The notes below the pieces were generated by a model. That model ran no database searches and was not told the DNA's origin. It was given only the letters and a program-made list of their open reading frames with translations. The translations under genes were made by a program, and so were the position numbers. A DNA stretch of 64,000 nt, from contig NZ_JARUJP010000016.1 of the NCBI RefSeq assembly GCF_033659955.1, positions 37,346 to 101,345 of the forward strand. The letters run 5' to 3'. This DNA is from Clostridium_AM tanneri (lineage in GTDB: Bacteria; Bacillota; Clostridia; Clostridiales; Clostridiaceae). This document shows, piece after piece, positions 25,658 through 34,491 of this stretch (within the stretch, counting starts at the first letter, position 1; every line of letters starts with the position of its first letter).

Positions 25658-26284
25658 TTATTTCATATACTTTTCTACTAGTTCATAGCATCTATTTTTT
25701 GTTGTCTCTGCTAAGGAACTAACATATAGTACTGATTCCATTGTTCCACCCTTCATTTCTGAGGATGCCTCTTTAGCTTTAGCATCTCTATAGGCTATCC
25801 ACTTAATTTCTTCACTCTGTAATTTTTTCATATCATTAGAAGATAGTTGTCCTTTTAGTACGCCATAGATTTCATTTAAAGCAGCATCCCATCGTTTATA
25901 CCTTTCACTTGCAGCCTCTCTCATGTCTGCTGTTACTCCAGAAGACTCTTTTTCTTCTAAATCCTTTAATCCTAGTTCAATATTGTTTAGCTTAGTTCTA
26001 TATTCTTCTTTCCTGCTTATATTCTGAATACTAATACCGACATTCTTTTTATCCTCTACTTTGTTCTCTACCTTAGCTTCTTCTTTGTTCTCTGTTTTAT
26101 TCTCTACCTTAGCTTGTTCTTGGTTCTCTGTTTTATTCTCTGTTTTATCATCTACTTTGTTCTCTACCTTATCCTCTGTGCTAGTCTTTACTGGCTCAGT
26201 ATTTGTATTTTCTGCAGCACTACTTCCACAGCCAGCTAATCCCAGTGATAGTACTAAAATTATAATTCCTAAAATTTTTTTCAT
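25658..26284 (-). CDS. Lipoprotein with Lys/Glu/Asn repeats and DUF1311 domain
   Basis: A 208-residue surface lipoprotein. The signal peptide ends in lipobox LAGC, so Cys is the likely lipid anchor. A low-complexity spacer of about 70 residues repeats units such as KVENKTENKE and KVEDKTENK. The C-terminal half has the DUF1311/LprI-like pattern (YKRWDAALNEIYGVLKGQL, SEEIKWIAYRDAKA), a family that includes lysozyme-inhibitor-like periplasmic proteins. ATG 26284 follows GGGGGAA. The repeat spacer probably lifts the domain off the membrane; its length may vary by slippage. Target unknown. Confidence 0.85.
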   Translation of the reverse strand: MKKILGIIILVLSLGLAGCGSSAAENTNTEPVKTSTEDKVENKVDDKTENKTENQEQAKVENKTENKEEAKVENKVEDKKNVGISIQNISRKEEYRTKLNNIELGLKDLEEKESSGVTADMREAASERYKRWDAALNEIYGVLKGQLSSNDMKKLQSEEIKWIAYRDAKAKEASSEMKGGTMESVLYVSSLAETTKNRCYELVEKYMK

Positions 26285-26364
26285 ATTTTCCCCCAATAAT
26301 AAGCTTATAATTTGAATTATTTTGAATAACCATGCCTTATAATGTTAAAGCATGGTTTATTTTT

Positions 26365-26417
26365 AAGGAGGTATTAAGCAAACAAATTTATTATTTACAA
26401 AGTTAAAATACCTCCTC
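26365..26417 (-). terminator. Hairpin after nitroreductase gene
   Basis: AAGGAGGTATT...AATACCTCC(T) long-range stem with a 25-30 base loop, T-rich on the minus side. Confidence 0.55.
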
Positions 26418-26433
26418 CTTGTTTGATATTCCT

Positions 26434-26952
26434 CTAAAAGCTTTCGTAAAAAACTATGTCCTCCAAAGGTTTACGAGCTTTGTCATGTCTATCTGGTGAT
26501 GCCGCTTCACCTTCTGCGTAACCTACTGCTAGTATATTCACTGGCTCAAAACTCTCCGGTAAATTAAATTCCTTCTTTATAACCTGAGGGTCAAAATAGC
26601 ATATCCATACTGTTCCAAGCCCCTGTGCTGTAGCCTCTAGCATCATATGGTCTGTAACAATGGTTACATCTATGTCCGATATCTTCTTTTTATCAAAAGG
26701 CCTCTTCCATACAGCACTATGATCTACACAGGTAATAATAGCAACAGGTGCACCGTATACATTGGCAGATTTACTAAGCTTTTCTAGTCCCTCTTTCTCC
26801 TTTATAACAAGAATTCTTTGAGGCTGAGTATTAGCTCCTGTAGGGGCAACTCTTCCAGCCTCTAGTATTCTCATAAGTTTTTCTTCTTCTACCTTTTTAC
26901 CTTGATATTTTCGTACGGAATAACGTCTTTTTGCAAGCCCTAAAAAATCCAT
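26434..26952 (-). CDS. Nitroreductase family protein
   Basis: A 172-residue FMN-dependent oxidoreductase of the nitroreductase fold. The FMN phosphate-binding KRRYSVRKY is at the N-terminus, GRVAPTGANTQPQR in the second helix, TDHMMLEATAQGLGTVWIC in the core and ILAVGYAEGE near the end. It would transfer two electrons from NAD(P)H to nitroaromatics, quinones or a flavin; the substrate cannot be told. ATG 26952 is preferred (AAGGG upstream) to GTG 26961. Single-gene unit. Confidence 0.9.
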   Translation of the reverse strand: MDFLGLAKRRYSVRKYQGKKVEEEKLMRILEAGRVAPTGANTQPQRILVIKEKEGLEKLSKSANVYGAPVAIITCVDHSAVWKRPFDKKKISDIDVTIVTDHMMLEATAQGLGTVWICYFDPQVIKKEFNLPESFEPVNILAVGYAEGEAASPDRHDKARKPLEDIVFYESF

Positions 26953-27046
26953 AGTTTTCACCCTTTTCTAAAATTTATTATACTAAGATAATATCACAAA
27001 ACTTAGCTTTTAATACTACTTACTTCGTTAAATTATTAATTATTTT

Positions 27047-27094
27047 ATATATTTAAAGTGCCCTAGCGAAGACACTAGGGCACTTTAAATATAT
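27047..27094 (-). terminator. Terminator after amino acid permease
   Basis: AAAGTGCCCTAG paired with CTAGGGCACTTT and extended by ATATTTA/TAAATAT; a very stable hairpin. Confidence 0.9.
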
Positions 27095-27144
27095 TTTAAA
27101 TACACTTTAAATTCATTTTAAATATGTACCTTTTTATACGTTAT

Positions 27145-28635
27145 TTATACAACTTTTTTATACTCAGAATGTGAAAAATCACATTCCATAAGAGGAACTA
27201 ATTTTGTCTTATGTTTTATTTTATATACAACATAAATTGCTATAAATATAGGAATAAGTGCATAATTTGTTATAAAATCAAACCAGCTAAATGTCTCAGC
27301 TTGGAATACCCAAATATTGGCACCAAATATAACAATTGTACATAATATAGTTGCAAATATAGGACCAAATGGATACCATAATGCTCTATACTTTAAATCT
27401 TCAACCTTATTACCTTGAGCTACATAAGCTTTTCTAAATCTATAGTGACAAATAGCTATACCCAGCCATGCAAAGAAGCAAGTAAGTCCAGATGCGTTAT
27501 AAAGTATATAATATATTTTTCCATCTCCAAACATAGAAGCAAAGAATGCTGTAGACGCAACTAGTGTTGTAAGATAAATTGCATTCATTGGAACACCACG
27601 TTTATTTACCTTTCCAAATACCTTAGGAGCTTTGCCTTCCTTAGCCATAGCATACAACATACGGGATGCAGCATAAAGTCCAGAGTTACCACAGGAAAGT
27701 ACAGAAGTTAGTATAACTGCGTTCATTATAGAGGCAGCAACTGCAATACCCGATCTTTGGAATACTATTGTAAATGGACTGAAAGCTACATCTGCTACTC
27801 CGCTTTTTAATAAGTTTGGATCAGTAAATGGAATAAGGAAACCTATAACAGTAATTGTACCTATATAAAATAGTAGAATCCTCCAAAATACTGTATTAAT
27901 AGCTTTTGGTACGTCTTTTTCAGGATTTTCAGATTCGCCGGCTGCAAGTCCAACAAGTTCTGTACCTTGAAAGGAGAATCCAGCAGTAAAAAATGAAGTT
28001 AATATAGCTGATATTCCACCAACAAAAGGTGCAGAATGACCTTGTCCATCACTAAGAGTCCAGTTACTAAATCCAGGTGACTTTCCTCCCATGATACCGA
28101 GAATCATAAGAACCCCAACAATAATGAAGATAACAATGGTTACAACCTTAATACCTGCAAACCAAAATTCTCCTTCTCCATATGCTTTAGCAGATAATAT
28201 ATTTAACCCAACTAAAATCGTTAGAAAAATTATACTCCAGATAGTTGTCCCTGTGTTTGGAAACCAAAATTTAATGATAAGTCCAGCTGCAACTAACTCA
28301 GCTGCAACAGTTATAGCCCAGGCAAACCAAAAATTCCAACCTAATGCAAAACCTAAAGCCGGATCAACAAACTTTGTTGCATAGGTTTCAAAAGAACCGG
28401 ATATTGGCATCTTTGTTGCCATCTCTCCTAGTGAAGTCATTAAAAAGTAAACCAGTATGCCCATAACAGCAAATGCTGTAATAGCCCCTCCTGGACCTGC
28501 AGAACTTATAGCATTTCCGCTTGCAAGGAATAGTCCAGTTCCTATTGCGCCGCCGATTGCAATCATGTTCATGTGTCTTGCTTTTAAACTTCTTCGTAAT
28601 TCAGCTTCATGACTTTTTTCAATGTTTGTGTTCAT
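27145..28635 (-). CDS. Amino acid permease, LysP/GabP-like APC family
   Basis: A 496-residue, 12-helix proton symporter of the amino acid-polyamine-organocation family. It starts ELRRSLKARHMNMIAIGGAI and keeps the family marks GTGLFLASG, GFSFQGTELVGLAAGES, PKAINTVFWRILLFY and SCGNSGLYAASRMLY. Sequence is closest in feel to LysP-type lysine permeases, yet it lies next to a semialdehyde dehydrogenase, a PucR-type regulator and a class III aminotransferase, so beta-alanine, GABA or another omega-amino acid is a plausible substrate. Substrate specificity cannot be read from the sequence. Confidence 0.88.
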   Translation of the reverse strand: MNTNIEKSHEAELRRSLKARHMNMIAIGGAIGTGLFLASGNAISSAGPGGAITAFAVMGILVYFLMTSLGEMATKMPISGSFETYATKFVDPALGFALGWNFWFAWAITVAAELVAAGLIIKFWFPNTGTTIWSIIFLTILVGLNILSAKAYGEGEFWFAGIKVVTIVIFIIVGVLMILGIMGGKSPGFSNWTLSDGQGHSAPFVGGISAILTSFFTAGFSFQGTELVGLAAGESENPEKDVPKAINTVFWRILLFYIGTITVIGFLIPFTDPNLLKSGVADVAFSPFTIVFQRSGIAVAASIMNAVILTSVLSCGNSGLYAASRMLYAMAKEGKAPKVFGKVNKRGVPMNAIYLTTLVASTAFFASMFGDGKIYYILYNASGLTCFFAWLGIAICHYRFRKAYVAQGNKVEDLKYRALWYPFGPIFATILCTIVIFGANIWVFQAETFSWFDFITNYALIPIFIAIYVVYKIKHKTKLVPLMECDFSHSEYKKVV

Positions 28636-28911
28636 TTGAACTCTCTCCTTTCATTCCTTCGAACCTATAATTCCGTTTTGCAAAAACTTATATAAGTATA
28701 AAAAATAAATTATAATTATACAAGGCCCCTGTCAGTCAGTTACAAGTATTTTTTAGCCATATCTTTCAAAATTACTTTAAATTTCTCTTTATTTTATCAA
28801 ATTAGCACTTTGTATTGAATTTGTTCATCTTTTTTTAGGATACCTAATATTTGCTCTAATTTTCATGGGATAAATTGTAGTTATCCATTAAAGATTACTG
28901 ATGTATAAAGT
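28636..28911. other. Non-coding gap
   Basis: AT-rich, no ORF; presumed promoter of the permease gene. No specific operator recognised. Confidence 0.4.
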
Positions 28912-28940
28912 AAAAAGGATAGCTATTAACTATCCTTTTT
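28912..28940 (-). terminator. Terminator after mmsA
   Basis: AAAAAGGATAG paired with CTATCCTTTTT, 53 bases after the stop. Confidence 0.85.
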
Positions 28941-28992
28941 AGACTACTGACAAACATATTTTAAATAGGCACCTTTTGGGGTAGTTTTATAC

Positions 28993-30513
28993 CTATTTTC
29001 CGCCTAAAGAACCATCCCAAGAATCCACATTAGTATTCTTCTTTTCTTCTTCGTCAAACCATCTAGTAGTTACTGCCTTTGTTTCAGTATAGAATCTTAT
29101 TCCGTCTTTGCCTAGGCAGTGTAGGTCTCCTATAAAGGAATTCTTATGACCTGTGAATGGGAACATAGTTACTGGAACTGGAATTCCTACATTTACTCCA
29201 ACCATACCGCCGTCAGTTCTTCTAGCAAACTCACGAGCATAATGACCGCTTTGAGTAAATATTACGGAACCATTTGCAAATTGGTTTTTGTTCATAAGTG
29301 CAAGTCCTTCTTCAAAATCCTTAACTCTCTTTATACATAGAACTGGTCCAAATATTTCGTTATCTCCTACTGACATTTCAGGAGTTATGTGGTCAAGTAT
29401 TGTAGGTCCTAAATAGAATCCACTTTCATATCCTTCTACTTTAACATCACGGCCATCTAATGCAAGTGTTGCTCCTTCTTCTATTCCTTTTGCTATCCAA
29501 CCAGTTACAAAGTTTCTATGTCCAGCTGTTACTACTGGTCCAAGTTTTGAATCCTTTTCATATGCTGGTCCAAGCTTAAGCTCCTTTGCATATTGCTTTA
29601 ATAATTCAACTAACTTATCTGCTATACTCTCTTGAACAACTAATGTTGATAAAGCCATACATCTTTCTCCAGCACATCCGAAGGAAGAGTTTATTATTCC
29701 ACGAGCAGTTCTTTCTAGTGCTGCATCCTCAAGCACTAAACCATGGTTCTTAGCTTCACATAATGCTTGTACTCTCTTGCCATTAGCTGCAGCAGTAGAG
29801 TATATGTGTAATCCAACAGAAGTTGAGCCTACAAAAGTTATACCTTTTATTTCAGGATGGTTTAGGAAAATTTCAGCTTCATTTCTGCTGCAGGTAACTA
29901 CATTTATAACTCCGTCTGGAAGTCCAGCTTCTTTCCATAACTCTGCGCATCTTAATGCTGTCATAGGTGTCATTGAAGATGCTTTTATAACAATTGTATT
30001 ACCTGCTGCTACACATAGTGGAGCCATCCAGCCCATTGGTACCATACCTGGGAAATTGAAAGGAGCTATTCCTGCAAAAACTCCTAATGGCTCACGGTAT
30101 AAAACAGTGTCATAACCAGTAGATGTGTTCATTAAGGATTCTCCCATCATAAGAGTAGGAGCTCCACATGCAAACTCAACACATTCTATAATCTTTAATA
30201 TGTCCCCTCTAGATTCTTCCCATACTTTTCCGTGCTCTGTTGCTACCATGCGAACAAGTTCTTCCTCATGCTTTAAAACAAGTTCACGGAATTTATATAA
30301 AACTTGAACTCTCTTCATTACAGGAGTTTGTGACCATGCTGGAAAGGCATCACTTGCTGCTTTTATTGCAAAGTTAACGTCTTCTTCAGTGCAGCATGGA
30401 GCTTGTGCTATTACTTCTCCAACACTTGGATTAAATACATCCATGTACTTTTCTGTTCTAGATTCTTGATACCTTCCATTAGCGAAAAATCCTAATCTCT
30501 TTACTTCTTTCAT
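28993..30513 (-). CDS. mmsA: CoA-acylating (methyl)malonate-semialdehyde dehydrogenase
   Basis: A 506-residue aldehyde dehydrogenase of the MmsA/IolA type, which converts malonate or methylmalonate semialdehyde to acetyl- or propionyl-CoA with release of CO2 and NADH. Seen here: FNFPGMVPMGWMAPLCVAAG (active-site loop), the Rossmann segment GITFVGSTSVG, catalytic Cys in SSFGCAGERCMALS and the conserved IFGPVLCI and FPFTGHKNSFIGDLH stretches typical of this subfamily. With the aminotransferase nearby it completes a route from beta-alanine to acetyl-CoA. ATG 30513 follows GGGAGGG. Confidence 0.92.
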   Translation of the reverse strand: MKEVKRLGFFANGRYQESRTEKYMDVFNPSVGEVIAQAPCCTEEDVNFAIKAASDAFPAWSQTPVMKRVQVLYKFRELVLKHEEELVRMVATEHGKVWEESRGDILKIIECVEFACGAPTLMMGESLMNTSTGYDTVLYREPLGVFAGIAPFNFPGMVPMGWMAPLCVAAGNTIVIKASSMTPMTALRCAELWKEAGLPDGVINVVTCSRNEAEIFLNHPEIKGITFVGSTSVGLHIYSTAAANGKRVQALCEAKNHGLVLEDAALERTARGIINSSFGCAGERCMALSTLVVQESIADKLVELLKQYAKELKLGPAYEKDSKLGPVVTAGHRNFVTGWIAKGIEEGATLALDGRDVKVEGYESGFYLGPTILDHITPEMSVGDNEIFGPVLCIKRVKDFEEGLALMNKNQFANGSVIFTQSGHYAREFARRTDGGMVGVNVGIPVPVTMFPFTGHKNSFIGDLHCLGKDGIRFYTETKAVTTRWFDEEEKKNTNVDSWDGSLGGK

Positions 30514-30594
30514 AATTAAAACCCTCCCAAAATTTCAGTATTTGACCTAAGTTAAAATATTTTAATATGCAGGAAGCATATGTTATATTTCAAA

Positions 30595-31827
30595 TTAATA
30601 TTTTTTATCTTCTGCCCCAAAGTAATTGATTTGTTTTACTAAATATCCCAAGTAAAACTCCAGTCTCAATTTTGTGTCTGTCAAATCTCTTTTTATTATT
30701 TCTTGTATTTTATTAATCTTGTACATCAGAGTATTTCTATGCATATAAAGTTTGTGTGATGTCTGAATATAATTACCATTTTCCTGAAGAAAGGTATGAA
30801 ATATTTTTGAGTAATCTGTATGGTTTTGTAAGTCATATCTCTCCAACCTTCCTACTGTATCATCATAATATTCCTTAAGAAGATTAATATTTTCTATTTC
30901 AGTAAGCAGCTTATAGGCTCCTATATTAGAGTAAAATATTGTTTCATCGGAGCCGCCTTCTGCTTTTAGGACTTTTAAAGCCTTTTCAGCTTCATTATAA
31001 CTTCTCTTTATTTCATTAAACTCTGTATACGCATTTCCAATTCCAATATTTATACTAATATCAGCGAAACTATGCTTGACGCTTTCCCTTATAATCTGAG
31101 AAAGCATTGTTAAATCTATAAACTTGTCCTTTTCATTGATCTGCAGTATTACTACAGAGTCCTTTTGCAAAAAACTTATTGGTTGAAATCTAGGATCCCA
31201 AATGGCACCATTTACTGCTCTTAAAAAATTATCTTTAATATAGGCTATACTTTGTTCATCTTTAATATTTTTAAAGGATAAATATTCTTCCAGCTTATCT
31301 ATTGCCACAGTAATTACCCTAAAGGAATTGAAGTAACTGTATCCATAAGCTGACATTCTTTTGGTGAAATCTTCATAAGTGATTCTGTTAAAAAATATTA
31401 TGTTTTTTAACAAGTCTTGATAGGAACTTTCTTCTATTTGTCTTTTCACTATATCACCACAAATTATTCTTGTTATTTCTGCCAAGTTAGATTCCCAGGG
31501 AACCTCAAATATTGGAAAACCTTCTTCATTTGCCAGTTCTCTTATTTCCTCTGGAACCTTTGAAAGATACTTACCTACATTTACAATAAGGCCAGATGCT
31601 TTTCTTTCTATAATTCCCTTTACAAGCTTAATAAAACTTGAACTATCTTCAAAAACTCCAATGCCAGTAAGTATTATAAGCTCGTCATTTTGTACATATT
31701 GTACTATATCAGGAGTTTCTACATTATGAACCCATCTCGTTACCTTAGAAACTCCATTGCCTCCCCCTACTAGTTTTAAATCCTTCAATTCCGGTAAACT
31801 CATTAATTGATCAATTCTAACGCCCAT
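30595..31827 (-). CDS. PucR/CdaR-type transcriptional regulator
   Basis: A 410-residue regulator. The N-terminal PucR domain (about 1-120) contains HNVETPDIVQYVQNDELIIL, a middle GGDEF-like/CdaR segment spans about 150-290 (IGIGNAYTEFNEIKRSYNEA), and a C-terminal helix-turn-helix (about 340-400) has NYIQTSHKLYMHRNTLMYKI. PucR proteins typically activate catabolic genes for purine, GABA or related nitrogen compounds in response to a metabolite. Placed between the dehydrogenase and aminotransferase genes on the same strand, it probably controls this catabolic set. Confidence 0.9.
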   Translation of the reverse strand: MGVRIDQLMSLPELKDLKLVGGGNGVSKVTRWVHNVETPDIVQYVQNDELIILTGIGVFEDSSSFIKLVKGIIERKASGLIVNVGKYLSKVPEEIRELANEEGFPIFEVPWESNLAEITRIICGDIVKRQIEESSYQDLLKNIIFFNRITYEDFTKRMSAYGYSYFNSFRVITVAIDKLEEYLSFKNIKDEQSIAYIKDNFLRAVNGAIWDPRFQPISFLQKDSVVILQINEKDKFIDLTMLSQIIRESVKHSFADISINIGIGNAYTEFNEIKRSYNEAEKALKVLKAEGGSDETIFYSNIGAYKLLTEIENINLLKEYYDDTVGRLERYDLQNHTDYSKIFHTFLQENGNYIQTSHKLYMHRNTLMYKINKIQEIIKRDLTDTKLRLEFYLGYLVKQINYFGAEDKKY

Positions 31828-31944
31828 AATCGAACCTCTCTCTTAAGATATATTTAAATTTCCATTTATTACATTTTAGTATATTCTAAAGATTCTGTCA
31901 CTATAATAGTTATTTTCTCAATTATGGGCATTTTTGAATACTTT

Positions 31945-33291
31945 CTATTCCTCTACATAACCATCAGCAATAGTCAAAGCCTTATCAATTGCCAGGAATG
32001 CTTCCTTCATTTCTTCCTCACTTATTGTACAAGGTGGTACAATAAACATATAGTTCCATCTTAGATACATATAAACACCATCATCCATAAAGGATTTTTT
32101 CACTCTATCCATTGCTTCTCCGCTTCCATTCCATGGGACAATAGGTTCTTTAGTCTCACGATTTTTTACTAGCTCTATACATCCAAATAAACCTATATTT
32201 CTAACATCTCCTACAGATCTATGCTTCTCTTTCATTTCAGCAATAAAGTTAGCTAGTAATTCTCCCTGTGCCTTTGCATTCTCTATTACTTTTTCTTCTC
32301 TATAAGCAGTTATTGTTGCCACTGCAGCAGCACAAGCTAAAGGATGTCCACTATATGTCAAGCCGCAGAAGAGATTTTTATCATAAATTTTCTTTGTAAC
32401 TTCATCGGATACTCCAACTGCCCCTAAAGGTACATAGCCTGAGTTAATTCCCTTTGCCATAGTCATTATATCTGGAAGAACACCAAAGTTATCTATACCA
32501 AACCATTCACCGGTTCTTCCAAAGCCACTCATAACCTCATCTGTAATAAGAAGAATATTATATTTATCACAGAGTGCTCTTAGCTGAGTAAAGTATTCCT
32601 TAGGTGGAATAAATATTCCATTTGATCCTGTCACTGACTCTACAATTATTGCAGCTACAGTATCTGGATTTTCATACATTATAGTTTCTTCAATGTGTTT
32701 AACACATTCCATATTGCATTTTCCATATTCTTTACCAAAGGTACATCTATAGCAATATGGGTCATAAACCTTTACAACTCCAGGCATACCAGGCTCAACT
32801 GGTGGTCTTCTTGGATCTCCTGTTAGTGCGATTGCACCATAGGTTGATCCATGATATGAGCGATAGCGTGAGATGATTTTCCACTTTCCAGTTGCTAGTC
32901 TAGCTATTTTGATTGCATTTTCATTTGCATCTGCTCCACCGTTAGTAAAGAAGAAGTGATTTATGCCTTCTGGAGTTACTTCACTAAGTAGTTTTGCTAG
33001 AGTACTGCGGGCTTCGTTAGCAAAACCTGGTGCTGCAAAACAAAGTTTATCAGCCTGATCTTTTATAGCCTTTACAACTTTAGGATGTTGGTGACCTATA
33101 TTTTGATTTACAAGCTGAGCAGCCATATCCAAATATTTCTTACCGTTACCATCCCAGAAATAGCAACCCTCTGCTTCATTAACTACCATAGGATTAAGCT
33201 TGGACTGTACCGACCATGAATGGATCATATGATCCCTATCATTCTTGTAAACTTCGTCAACATTTACTTTTTTTAACTCACTAGTATTCAT
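31945..33291 (-). CDS. Class III (omega-amino acid) aminotransferase
   Basis: A 448-residue PLP enzyme of aminotransferase class III. Features are FFFTNGGADANENAIKIAR, YRSYHGSTYGA, the cofactor-binding DEVMSGFGRTGEWFG and the Schiff-base Lys in TMAKGINSGYVPLGAVG. A Cys-rich insertion (CYRCTFGKEYGKCNMEC) occurs in the middle and might bind metal. Neighbouring mmsA suggests beta-alanine or 3-aminoisobutyrate:pyruvate transamination, yielding the semialdehyde; taurine or GABA are alternatives. ATG 33291 follows GCGAGGTG. Confidence 0.85.
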   Translation of the reverse strand: MNTSELKKVNVDEVYKNDRDHMIHSWSVQSKLNPMVVNEAEGCYFWDGNGKKYLDMAAQLVNQNIGHQHPKVVKAIKDQADKLCFAAPGFANEARSTLAKLLSEVTPEGINHFFFTNGGADANENAIKIARLATGKWKIISRYRSYHGSTYGAIALTGDPRRPPVEPGMPGVVKVYDPYCYRCTFGKEYGKCNMECVKHIEETIMYENPDTVAAIIVESVTGSNGIFIPPKEYFTQLRALCDKYNILLITDEVMSGFGRTGEWFGIDNFGVLPDIMTMAKGINSGYVPLGAVGVSDEVTKKIYDKNLFCGLTYSGHPLACAAAVATITAYREEKVIENAKAQGELLANFIAEMKEKHRSVGDVRNIGLFGCIELVKNRETKEPIVPWNGSGEAMDRVKKSFMDDGVYMYLRWNYMFIVPPCTISEEEMKEAFLAIDKALTIADGYVEE

Positions 33292-33487
33292 TATTTACAC
33301 ACCTCGCTTTATTAAATAACCAAATAAATATATTTTATAATTTAAATTTTTATATTTTAACTTTGCGATTACTTCCTTGCATAATTATAGTACCATTTCC
33401 TCAAAATGGAGTATATGTATAAAGTGAACAACCTTTTTGTGCTTTTTACCAAATTTTTAATTACTTTTAATAAAGATAAAAAAAACA
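33292..33487. other. Promoter gap of aminotransferase
   Basis: No ORF. Promoter presumed, no clear consensus. Confidence 0.35.
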
Positions 33488-33510
33488 GACAATATGATCT
33501 TAATATTGTC
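33488..33510 (-). terminator. Orphan hairpin with poly-T, upstream of aminotransferase
   Basis: GACAATAT-taagatc-ATATTGTC on the minus strand followed by TGTTTTTTTT. With no gene ending between it and the opp terminator at 33731, it may end a leader or small RNA. Confidence 0.5.
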
Positions 33511-33730
33511 ATGTTTTTAACATATTTGTCTATTTTCTAACAATGCTTCACCCTTGATTTATATGGTTTTTATGCACTTTCTCCTATATATATTTATTTG
33601 TATTGCCCTTAAATATTACTATAAATAAAATAATAGTTGTGAATCTACTAACAAATACCATATTTATAACTAAAATAAACTAGCTAAATACAGGGCTGAT
33701 ACAATGATAAAAACTAAACCCTTGAAAAAA
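33511..33730. other. Non-coding gap
   Basis: AT-rich, nothing recognised. Confidence 0.35.
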
Positions 33731-33784
33731 ATGAAGTCTCATGATAAAACTTACACCTTTGTAAGCTTTATCATGAGACTTCAT
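33731..33784 (-). terminator. Terminator of Opp/Nik-type operon
   Basis: ATGAAGTCTCATGATAAA paired with TTTATCATGAGACTTCAT, an 18-bp stem about 105 bases after the last gene. Confidence 0.85.
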
Positions 33785-33888
33785 GCCAGAAGAGATGAAA
33801 ATCCCCTAAACTTTAATAACAAACTGAAGTTATTTTGAAAATTGAAATCTATGTGTGATATATGATAATTATAATAGTCAGGGTATAA

Positions 33889-34491
33889 TTATTGTTTTTC
33901 TAACTCAACAACTCTGTCACAGATCTTACCAACCAAACTTGATTCATGACTTATTACAACAACACCAATATTGTGTTCCCTAGCATAATCTATAACAACT
34001 TTCCAGATCTGCGCCTGGGTAATGGCATCTAGCATAGTAGTCATCTCATCTGCAATGATAAACTTTGTTTTTTCCGTTAGCACCCTAAGTACACAAAATC
34101 TTTGTAATTCACCACCGGACAACTCTGTAGGCCATCTATTTAACCAATCTTCTTTGATGCCCATAGCGTCCATTAATTCCTTAGAAGGCTCACCAGCCTC
34201 AGAAACTATTTTACTCATTTTCCACAAGGGATTTACAGCTTTCTCAGGATGTTGGAAAATCAACTGTACTGGGTTGTAATCCTTATTGTTATAATTACAA
34301 TCCTCTAGTATAACTTTCCCGCTTTCAGGCTCTTCGTATCCTGCTAGGATTTTTGCCAATGTAGTTTTTCCAAAACCACTTGGTGCCACAAGTCCCACAA
34401 TTTCACCGCTTTCAACAGAAAAATTAACATCCTTTAGAATATATCTCTCTTTATTATATTTAAAATTTATTTTTTCTGCCTTAAGTCGCAT
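33889..34491 (-). CDS. ABC importer ATPase (OppF/NikE-like), short
   Basis: A 200-residue ATPase, last gene of a five-gene peptide/nickel-type importer. Walker A is slightly unusual (APSGFGKTT), signature ELSGGELQRFCVLR, Walker B FIIADEMTTMLD and H-loop VISHESS are present. It is much shorter than usual OppF/DppF (over 300 residues) and lacks the C-terminal oligopeptide-specific extension, as in NikE-like proteins. It overlaps the preceding ATPase gene by 11 bases, indicating translational coupling. Confidence 0.88.
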   Translation of the reverse strand: MRLKAEKINFKYNKERYILKDVNFSVESGEIVGLVAPSGFGKTTLAKILAGYEEPESGKVILEDCNYNNKDYNPVQLIFQHPEKAVNPLWKMSKIVSEAGEPSKELMDAMGIKEDWLNRWPTELSGGELQRFCVLRVLTEKTKFIIADEMTTMLDAITQAQIWKVVIDYAREHNIGVVVISHESSLVGKICDRVVELEKQ

